Shown here piece by piece: positions 8,942 through 15,708 of a stretch of 37,684 nucleotides of DNA. The notes below the pieces were generated by a model. That model did no database searches. It was given only the letters and a program-made list of their open reading frames with translations, and was not told where the DNA came from. Location of the stretch: the NCBI GenBank assembly GCA_902615835.1, contig CACMQL010000017.1, forward strand, positions 1 through 37,684. Reading direction: 5' to 3'. The number at the start of each line of letters is the position of its first letter. Position 1 is the stretch's first letter. This DNA comes from an uncultured Verrucomicrobiota bacterium (GTDB lineage: Bacteria; Verrucomicrobiota; Verrucomicrobiia; Opitutales; Seribacteraceae). The translations under genes and the position numbers were made by a program.

Positions 8942-10321
8942 ATGCTATTCTTAAAAGTCACCCGTTCCGTCAAAAGATTTGGTGCCCGTTTTGGGTGGCT
9001 TATGGCGGAGCTGGTGTTCGTATTTCTGGGGATGTATGGAGCCTTCCTGCTGGAACGGATGCACGACAACGATCTCGATCTGTTACGCAAAAGGCAGATC
9101 TTGCAGGCTTTGGTCGATGAATTTGAGGATTATGAGACCGAGCTCAGCTCCGCCAGTTCCTCGCTCGACGAGGCTTATGGAGTACCCTTTTTCACAGCCT
9201 ATGGGGAAGGGGAAAAGCCATTTCCCACGCCTATTCCCTATGGAGGAATGGCGAGCGTTAACACCGGTATCTGGGAGGCGATGCTCCAGAGCGGGGGGAT
9301 TGAGGTTCTCGAAGTCGATGTTATTCAACAAGTACAGGTCTTCTTTAAAAAACTTCAGGATCTCCTCGATCTGTATTCCCGGTTTGAGAGGCTTACGGAG
9401 CAAATGATTCTTCCGGAAATGGATCAGGAAGTCGCTTTTTTCTACCAGGCGGAAGGTCCGGAACTTCGCGACAAATATAAATGGTATGTTAATTCCCTCT
9501 TTACCATTGGGATGTCCCTGCGCTCATTAAGCGAGCAGGCCGCCAACACCAAGGAAGTGCTGCTCGCGGAGTATGAAAAAGTCCGCAAAAAAGAGGAAGA
9601 AGAAGGAGTAGAAGTAAAGAAAAATTCCTTACCCCGCAGAAAATCCATAAAAGTTCCTCAGCAATCACCCCCGCAGGAGGAGCAACCGGAGGAGAGCATA
9701 GAAGAGGAAATCACCGACGAATTATCCGCTGCCCGAGCCCAGGCAGTCGACTATCTGGTATTCCAGTGCAATGCCCTGGCCGACTTTTTTGAAACCACCA
9801 AGACAGGCTATGACCAAGCCCATGCCATTCCTTTTTTTACTTCCTATTCCGAGGGCGAACAGCCCTTACCCTTTGTGATATCCAATAATTTTTTGGAAGG
9901 GATGACCACCGAGCCGCTGGCGGGTCTACTTTCTGCAAAAGGGGTGGAAGAAGTCTTGCCTGCCGAGCTTTTGGATGCCCTCCGCCAACTGCTTGAAAAA
10001 ATTTCGGAGACCGAAGCGATGCACCGAGACTTTGCCATACGCTGTCAGGAGGAATTTTCCCCGGATCAAAATGCGTCTGTTTTTTACGATGCGGAGGCTA
10101 CCGATCTTAGGGAAAACTTCCAGTGGTTTCCCAATACTCTATATACCTTTGGGCTTGCCCTGGGTGATTGCCATACCGAAACGGGCTCCGTTTTAGCCAT
10201 GCTGGGCGTTCAGGAGACAAAGGAGCCAGCAGTCTCATTGGACAAGTCAACAAATAATAACGCCTTACCCCCATCCGATTTAAATGACAAGCAGTCCAAT
10301 TCTCCAGATGATGAAAATTAA
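8942..10321 (+). CDS. Membrane-anchored protein with an internal domain duplication, unknown function
   Basis: A basic N-terminus precedes a single transmembrane helix at about 17-37 (LMAELVFVFLGMYGAFLLE), then a long soluble part. That part is a clear duplication: about 52-211 and 267-421. It shares PFFT(A/S)Y(G/S)EGE(K/Q)P near 82-93 and 297-308, and FY-x-AE-x-x-(E/D)LR-x-x-(Y/F)-x-W near 167-181 and 381-395. A charged, Pro/Glu-rich linker (212-262) separates the copies. The N-terminal arrangement recalls small membrane proteins with an E-x(5)-G-x(3)-A-x(2)-(D/E)-x(2)-x pattern (DUF6090-like), but I would not assign that family. The gene ends inside the start of the FecR-type gene, suggesting a shared transcript with it. 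Confidence 0.75.
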   Translation: MLFLKVTRSVKRFGARFGWLMAELVFVFLGMYGAFLLERMHDNDLDLLRKRQILQALVDEFEDYETELSSASSSLDEAYGVPFFTAYGEGEKPFPTPIPYGGMASVNTGIWEAMLQSGGIEVLEVDVIQQVQVFFKKLQDLLDLYSRFERLTEQMILPEMDQEVAFFYQAEGPELRDKYKWYVNSLFTIGMSLRSLSEQAANTKEVLLAEYEKVRKKEEEEGVEVKKNSLPRRKSIKVPQQSPPQEEQPEESIEEEITDELSAARAQAVDYLVFQCNALADFFETTKTGYDQAHAIPFFTSYSEGEQPLPFVISNNFLEGMTTEPLAGLLSAKGVEEVLPAELLDALRQLLEKISETEAMHRDFAIRCQEEFSPDQNASVFYDAEATDLRENFQWFPNTLYTFGLALGDCHTETGSVLAMLGVQETKEPAVSLDKSTNNNALPPSDLNDKQSNSPDDEN

Positions 10322-10864
10322 AGTGATTAATATCCTCCTGTTTATAATGCCCTTTTATTTAGTGGCGGAAGAGTACACAACCACCGAAGTTCCCATTGGG
10401 GTGGAAATGACTGGTCAGGTAAATCGCTACGATGAAGGATCGGGTGCCTTCGAGCCCATTCAGGTCGGAGAAAAAATTTCGGTGCCCACCCTTTATTTTA
10501 ACGCTGCTGAATCCGAGTTGATTGTTTCCTATCCCGCCAAGATTGTTGCCCGTTTTGGGGAAAATACCCGGGTAGTGGTGTCACCGGAAAAAGATGGCCG
10601 TTACGAAGTGGATTTACAATTTGGCACCGTCAGTGCCCTGCTGGACCCCAAGCGGTGTAAGGAGAAAGAGCCTGCCTTTGCCATCCGTGGATCGGGTGGG
10701 TCACCGAGGCCACTGGTACCTTTTACGCAGTCACCGAATATAAGGGACAAACTTACACCGCCGTCAAAAAAGGAGAGGTAAAAAAGAAAACAACTCCCCC
10801 TGCAAAGCCTGACTTTTCAGCCTACCTGAGTAAAGCAAAAGCAAAAACTGCTTCAGGCAAGTGA
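10308..10864 (+). pseudogene. FecR-domain protein gene, frameshifted near 10700
   Basis: The start region encodes a signal peptide (MKIKVINILLFIMPFYLVA) and a FecR-like domain: KISVPTLYFNAAESELIVSY, VARFGENTRVVV, VDLQFGTVSALLDP, FAIR. In the original frame the product then changes to unrelated residues and stops at 10781. Reading from 10700 in the -1 frame restores V-T-EATGTFYAVTEYKGQTYTAVKKG and a Lys/Ala tail to TGA 10862-10864. That matches the intact paralogue at 14819 residue for residue in spacing (EATGTFYAVTEYKGQAYTAV). One lost base around 10695-10701 explains it. The cause may be decay or a sequencing error. No classical slippery heptamer is present. An in-frame ATG at 10284 is a possible longer start. 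Confidence 0.8.
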
Positions 10865-11083
10865 ATTCCCTGGAAATGATTAATGATAGATGAGTATCGA
10901 TTTTTTTAATTTGTGTTTTATTTAAATAAGCTAATTTTGGAAATTTTTAATCGCTGGTTTGTAAAGTTATCCTACTCAATCGGCTAGATTTCGTTATTTT
11001 CAGAGAGGTAAGATATCCTTGCTTGTGGATAATATTCCAAGTATGGATAGGGCTTTCGAATCTTTTGCCCATCGTAAAGATCC
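10865..11083. other. AT-rich intergenic region before the TPS operon
   Basis: About 219 bases separate the frameshifted FecR gene from the TpsB gene. The first half is strongly AT-rich with T-runs (around 10900-10950) but no stable hairpin I can see. The second half holds GGATAATATTCC near 11026-11037, a plausible -10 region. The promoter of the 11084-17967 gene run is expected here, though I cannot identify a convincing -35 partner. Confidence 0.35.
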
Positions 11084-12853
11084 ATGCTCCACAGTTTTTC
11101 CATTTATCAATACCTGGCGTTGTTTTCACTCTTCCTGTTTGGGGTATCATCTGGTTGGGCAGAGGAGGAGCGGATTTCGATGAAATATCCGCTCTCGAAA
11201 ATTTCCTACCGTTACGGACAGGGACATCCCGCTCTGCCTGAGCTTGATGCCATCCAAATGGCAACCGTGACCCTGCGTTCAACGGGGGAGAAGGTAAACC
11301 TGGCGGATCTGATGCGTGGAGCCACTGGAGTTTTGAAACTGGATGACCGGGATTTATACGATCTGGCCGAGATTCCGGTACATCTTTTAAAGGATCATGG
11401 GTTTGAGGGGGTACTGGCATTTCCCAATCCTCAAATGATTGATCCGGTGAGCGGGCAGGATCTTCGCGAACCCGGTGATGCCGCATTGGAAATTATGGTT
11501 TGGTGTTCGATTCTGGAAGAGATTGTGTTCGAGGGTAAGGGGTTGCCTGCCCGGGAAAAGGAGAGACTGGAGGCCAAAATCAACCGTTTTGTGGAACAGG
11601 AAGCTCTCGAGGGCGAGCCGGTACGGGCCGGGCTGGTGGAGTATATTTCGGATATGACCGATCATCCATCCAGAATTTCCCGGGTGGTGCTATCGGCCGG
11701 GGAGGCGCCCGGAAAGGTACGGGCAGTGGTACAGGCAAAACGGAATCAGAAGCCAAATTTTTCCATATCCACATCCAATGCTGGATCGGAATCGACCGGT
11801 AAGTGGTTGTTCAATTTTGCCGCCCGTACCGATCAATTGAGCGGGCGGGATGATCAGGTAGCGGTCGGGTACACCATTTCCAATACCGGGGAAAGGCATT
11901 CCCTGGCGGGTGCTTATTACATCCCCTTACTCTATCCGGAATTGACCACCCTGGGTGTGGGCGTGGGCTATTCATCCTATGATGCGTCCACTTATGCGGT
12001 GACCACGGTGGATTTTGATGGGGATAATTTATACCTGGATCTATCCCTGAGCGGAAAACCAAATTTATTTCTCGGGGATAATTTATCGTCTAAAGTGGAC
12101 TTTGGGTTGCGGATGGAAAATGTCACTGCCTTTAATTCCCTCTTTGGTAATTCCGCGGATGCAACCATGGTCACTCCACGGGTGGGCTTTTCGCTTGATT
12201 CCAAGGGTACCTATCGCGTGGGCAACTCCCGGGCATCGTTATTCGGGAATCTAAGTTCGATTGGTGAAGATGAACGGGAAGCCCTGGGCGGATTCGAAGC
12301 GACGGACCGGTATGCCCGTCTGCAACTCAGTCATACCGAGACTTTTTTCCTCGGAAAATGGATCGAGCATACTTTTAACCGAGCCCCCAGTGAATATTTT
12401 TCCAACCAATTGATAAGTGTCCGGGCACAGCTCGACTTTGAGCTGTCCGGGAAGAGACATCTTCCCCATCATCAATTTATTACGGGGGGCACGGGCAGTG
12501 TGCGTGGTTATCCTGAATCTCCCGTGGCGGGGGATTCCGGTCAATTGCTCACGGTTGAGTACCGGATGCCATTTTATTATTTCAAGGATGCATATGCCTC
12601 GGCGGACTTGCCCTGGACCGTGGGTGTCTTCATCGACTGGGCAAGGGTGGGGGTGAATGATCGGTTGTTTTTTGAATCCGACCAAAACCTGCTGGGTATC
12701 GGATTGGGCGTGCAAATTCTCCTTCCCCGGGGTTTGTATGCAAGCTTTGACCTTGCCAAGCCGTTGCGTGAGTTAAAGGTTGGAGGGAATGTGATCGATG
12801 GAACGGAGGGCTCGGACTATCGGGTACATGGAAACCTGGGATGGAATTTTTAA
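11084..12853 (+). CDS. ShlB/FhaC/HecB-family outer-membrane transporter (TpsB)
   Basis: TpsB proteins are 16-strand outer-membrane barrels with periplasmic POTRA domains that export one partner protein (TpsA). Here a signal peptide (1-26, ending GWAEE) is followed by a POTRA-like region, including a segment near 160-215 that ends in the family-typical APGKVRAVVQAKR. The barrel follows. The diagnostic GGTGSVRGYPES lies at about 466-477 (the conserved VRGY of the L6 lock). The protein ends in Phe, as outer-membrane barrels usually do. The 589 residues are normal for TpsB. Its stop is 7 bp from the likely start of the TpsA gene, so the pair is presumably co-expressed. The first POTRA is divergent and could not be delimited confidently. 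Confidence 0.88.
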   Translation: MLHSFSIYQYLALFSLFLFGVSSGWAEEERISMKYPLSKISYRYGQGHPALPELDAIQMATVTLRSTGEKVNLADLMRGATGVLKLDDRDLYDLAEIPVHLLKDHGFEGVLAFPNPQMIDPVSGQDLREPGDAALEIMVWCSILEEIVFEGKGLPAREKERLEAKINRFVEQEALEGEPVRAGLVEYISDMTDHPSRISRVVLSAGEAPGKVRAVVQAKRNQKPNFSISTSNAGSESTGKWLFNFAARTDQLSGRDDQVAVGYTISNTGERHSLAGAYYIPLLYPELTTLGVGVGYSSYDASTYAVTTVDFDGDNLYLDLSLSGKPNLFLGDNLSSKVDFGLRMENVTAFNSLFGNSADATMVTPRVGFSLDSKGTYRVGNSRASLFGNLSSIGEDEREALGGFEATDRYARLQLSHTETFFLGKWIEHTFNRAPSEYFSNQLISVRAQLDFELSGKRHLPHHQFITGGTGSVRGYPESPVAGDSGQLLTVEYRMPFYYFKDAYASADLPWTVGVFIDWARVGVNDRLFFESDQNLLGIGLGVQILLPRGLYASFDLAKPLRELKVGGNVIDGTEGSDYRVHGNLGWNF

Positions 12854-12860
12854 ACGAAGC

Positions 12861-14822
12861 ATGAGAAACAAAAATAGAAGATTCATTTCTCTCGTAACCC
12901 TGTTACTGGGGCTTCGTGGATTGTATGGATTACCCGAAGGGAGTGAATCAATCACAGGCGGCGGTTCCTTCACTTCTTCTGCCGACGGAAATAAGATGAC
13001 CTTTACCGCTCCTGACGGGAGTATTTTCAGTCATGGAAGTTTTAATGTTCAAAGTGGCGAGACGGTCCAGTTTGTCCAACCCGGTGCGAATGCCCGGGTG
13101 CTTAACCGTATCACATCATCTTCCGCATCGACTATTGACGGACGGGTGGAAGCGAACGGAAAACTTTACTTTGCCGCTCCCGGCGGATTGATCTTTGGCG
13201 AGGGATCGGTGATTCAGGCACGGCACTTGCAGGCGGTTGCCGGTTCTGTGAATGAGAGTAACTGGGATCAGACTCCCCAGTTTAGCGGTACCATTGAAAA
13301 TCGGGGGAAGATTACGGCTGATACGATTATAATGGGCGGGAAAACAGTGACCAATCAAGGAGATCTGTCAGCCGGGAATGGATCGGTCTTACTGGTTGCG
13401 GGGGGCGGTATGGAAATTTCATCCCAGGATGGTTCCCGCGTGGTGCAAATCTCCGATAATTTACAGACTTCAGAATCTATGGCCGGAGATCTTTATGGTC
13501 ATGCCCTGCTGGAAAGTGGAATTTTGGAGGCTTCAGATGTACAGGTTACGGCATCATCGGTGACTCATAAGGGTACGATTACTTCTTCCAAAGTCATTTT
13601 TTCTGAACTTACCCAGCTGTCAGGAAATGACGGTACCATCCACGCTTCCGAGCTTGTTTTGGAAGGAAAAGCGAGCCGGTTCCCGGATGTCTCCTTGGGC
13701 GGAAAAAATAACCAAATTTCCAAAGTTTCCCTGAATGGATCTTTTAATGATGTCAAAATTCGTTCCGCTCAAATGATGCAGCTTCAGTCACAAGTTGGTT
13801 CGGATATGGAGCAGACTTCCACTGTACAGATACAGAAGGGAGATTTTAGGACTGATTCCGGCAATCTTTCCCTAAGTATTTCTTTTTCGCCCATATCTAC
13901 GGTGCTAGACAGCTCAATGGTCCTGGCTGCAAAAACCGGTAGCATTGAAGTTGCAAATCGTGATTCATTGCAGAACTATGGTCAGGTTCTGGTCTATGGT
14001 AATAATGTGATGGAAGAGGTTGCCACAGGTTTTCCAGAGTTGGATGAAGATTGGTATGTTTTGAATGCGACATCACTGGATTTTGATAGTTTATCGCCCG
14101 GCCTTGATGCGAAATCAATTTTCCTTCTGGAAGATGAAAATCCATCCCTGAACCTGACTGGTACCGATCTGATTACAGGCGATACAACTACGGAACAATC
14201 TCCGCAAAGTAATGATGTTCCAATGTTATCGGGTAGCGGAAGTGGGGATTCAGGAGTTTCCACCGGTTCAGGTAGTGACACATCGGTTGGAAGTAACCTG
14301 ATTGCTCCCAGTGGAACGCCTTCCCTCGGAGATCTGGTCAGTATCACCAGTACGGGAAATCGGCTTAGTGAGAGCCAACTTGCATCTGTCATGAGTGTAG
14401 GTTTGTACTCCGATCATTCCTACTTGCTTCAGTCAATGTCGGCCGATGAATATACTTTGATACAACTTGCTGAGGCCGGTGGGACCGGGCTTCTGTTTGG
14501 GGGAAGTTTCGATACGGTCGGAAATGACCGTTCATCCAACGCGGAGGCTTCAAGTCCGGACATGGATTCAGAGGCAGGCGGAAATGATTCCGAGAGCGAT
14601 GATGGATCCGGTGACGACCAAAGTGATAAAGCCAAAAACACGGACGACCCCACCGATTCGCAGGAGGCAAAGACTGCAACCATGATCAAGCGGGTCATGA
14701 TTGGTTCAGCCCCGCTTTCACCCATCACTCGGCCGGTTTTCTCTCCCCTGGTCAATCAAATGCTCGAACAGGCATTAACTCCTAAGGTCGAGGAAACCCT
14801 GAAAGGATTTTCAACCAGATGA
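12861..14822 (+). CDS. TpsA-like exoprotein with haemagglutination-activity (FHA N-terminal) domain
   Basis: This is the predicted cargo of the adjacent transporter. From the ATG at 12861 there is a signal peptide (MRNKNRRFISLVTLLLGLRG) and a TPS domain at about 25-180, with VLNRITSSSASTIDGRVEANG then LIFGEGSVIQA. That is the family pattern of NRI, I-x-G-x-(V/L)-x-ANG and (I/L)-x-FG. The usual NPNG/NPNL motif is replaced by AAPGGL. A repetitive beta-rich stretch to about 400 suggests a short right-handed beta-helix. Residues about 570-620 are a Ser/Asp/Glu-rich acidic linker, and a Pro/Val-rich tail closes the protein. At 653 residues it is small for TpsA. Its stop overlaps the next start (ATGA). 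An upstream in-frame start at 12798 would overlap the TpsB gene and bury the signal peptide. Confidence 0.82.
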   Translation: MRNKNRRFISLVTLLLGLRGLYGLPEGSESITGGGSFTSSADGNKMTFTAPDGSIFSHGSFNVQSGETVQFVQPGANARVLNRITSSSASTIDGRVEANGKLYFAAPGGLIFGEGSVIQARHLQAVAGSVNESNWDQTPQFSGTIENRGKITADTIIMGGKTVTNQGDLSAGNGSVLLVAGGGMEISSQDGSRVVQISDNLQTSESMAGDLYGHALLESGILEASDVQVTASSVTHKGTITSSKVIFSELTQLSGNDGTIHASELVLEGKASRFPDVSLGGKNNQISKVSLNGSFNDVKIRSAQMMQLQSQVGSDMEQTSTVQIQKGDFRTDSGNLSLSISFSPISTVLDSSMVLAAKTGSIEVANRDSLQNYGQVLVYGNNVMEEVATGFPELDEDWYVLNATSLDFDSLSPGLDAKSIFLLEDENPSLNLTGTDLITGDTTTEQSPQSNDVPMLSGSGSGDSGVSTGSGSDTSVGSNLIAPSGTPSLGDLVSITSTGNRLSESQLASVMSVGLYSDHSYLLQSMSADEYTLIQLAEAGGTGLLFGGSFDTVGNDRSSNAEASSPDMDSEAGGNDSESDDGSGDDQSDKAKNTDDPTDSQEAKTATMIKRVMIGSAPLSPITRPVFSPLVNQMLEQALTPKVEETLKGFSTR

Positions 14823-15703
14823 TACTTTTTTCGAACAGATCCGTGGCAGGTTGGTCGGGTGCAATTTTCATCTTCTGTGTGAGTAGCCTTATAACTCATG
14901 GTTCTCCAAGCGTTGAATCCTTAAATGAGCAGATGGAAAGGTTGGAAAGCCTTCTCGGTATTCCATCGGTACCCACTCAAAACACTGAAGATTTTGCACC
15001 CGTTATCCCAGGGCAAATTCCTAGTCCATCCATTGTACCAAGTAGAACGACTCCTGATCTCCCTGAATCCCTGGTGGGGATAGAAAAAAAGCTGGCTGAA
15101 TTGGAAACGATGGTGGGAATCCTGCCGGCAGAACAAGTGGTCGATGAGGTACTGGATGATCCGTGGGATTTGGTGGAGGATAACCAGACATTACCAGTCG
15201 AAGAACTACCCCGGATTGAGGTGGCAGAGGGAATGGTTGTCCGTTATGTACCCGGCAGTAATTCCTTTTTACCGGTTAATGACGGGGAATTCGTAAGAGT
15301 ATCTACCTTATTCGTGGTGCCCTCGGCTTCCATGTTAATCATTTCCTTCAAGGGAAAATCGGCGGTTCGCTTCGCTGAGAATTCCCGGGCAGTCCTCGGC
15401 CCTCCCATGAATAATCAGCAGATGATTGACTTACGAAATGGGACTGTTTCCGCGTACCTGAACCCTGAGCGTGATCATTCCAAATCTCCCCGTTTTGCCA
15501 TCCGTACACGGTCCGGTTTGGTTGAGGCAACGGGAACTTTTTACGCGGTAACTGAATACAAAGGTCAGGCCTACACCGCGGTCAAACAGGGTTCGATCAA
15601 AAAGACTCCAAGTGCTCCAGCGAGTTATGACTTTGCTGCCTACATAAAAAAATCGAAGGTTGCCAAAGCCGCCGGGCCCGAAGAAAAAAATAACAACAAC
15701 TGA
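14819..15703 (+). CDS. Secreted FecR-domain protein (intact paralogue)
   Basis: A signal sequence (hydrophobic GAIFIFCVSSLITHG, about 14-28) precedes a linker carrying two similar helical motifs: LNEQMERLESLLGIPS (about 34-49) and IEKKLAELETMVGILP (about 88-103). A FecR domain at about 140-265 follows, with LFVVPSASMLIISFKGKSAVRF, DLRNGTVSAYLNP, FAIRTRSGLVEATGTFYAVTEY and YTAVKQGS. FecR proper is an inner-membrane sigma regulator. This protein lacks that layout and no ECF sigma gene is near, so a structural or secreted role is more likely. It overlaps the TpsA gene by 4 bases and is followed 5 bases later by the RCC1 gene. The tail is Lys/Ala-rich and ends in a run of Asn. Confidence 0.85.
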   Translation: MILFSNRSVAGWSGAIFIFCVSSLITHGSPSVESLNEQMERLESLLGIPSVPTQNTEDFAPVIPGQIPSPSIVPSRTTPDLPESLVGIEKKLAELETMVGILPAEQVVDEVLDDPWDLVEDNQTLPVEELPRIEVAEGMVVRYVPGSNSFLPVNDGEFVRVSTLFVVPSASMLIISFKGKSAVRFAENSRAVLGPPMNNQQMIDLRNGTVSAYLNPERDHSKSPRFAIRTRSGLVEATGTFYAVTEYKGQAYTAVKQGSIKKTPSAPASYDFAAYIKKSKVAKAAGPEEKNNNN

Positions 15704-15708
15704 GCGTT

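Noticed and set aside
10690-10705. Programmed -1 ribosomal frameshift in the FecR-type gene
   Set aside because: The local sequence GGTGGGTCACC lacks a classical X XXY YYZ slippery heptamer and I see no clear downstream stem. A lost base is simpler.
10947-11486. Long open frame on the minus strand across the TpsB start
   Set aside because: It is antisense to a well-supported signal peptide and POTRA region, has Pro/Arg/His-rich composition typical of reverse-frame shadows, and resembles no family.
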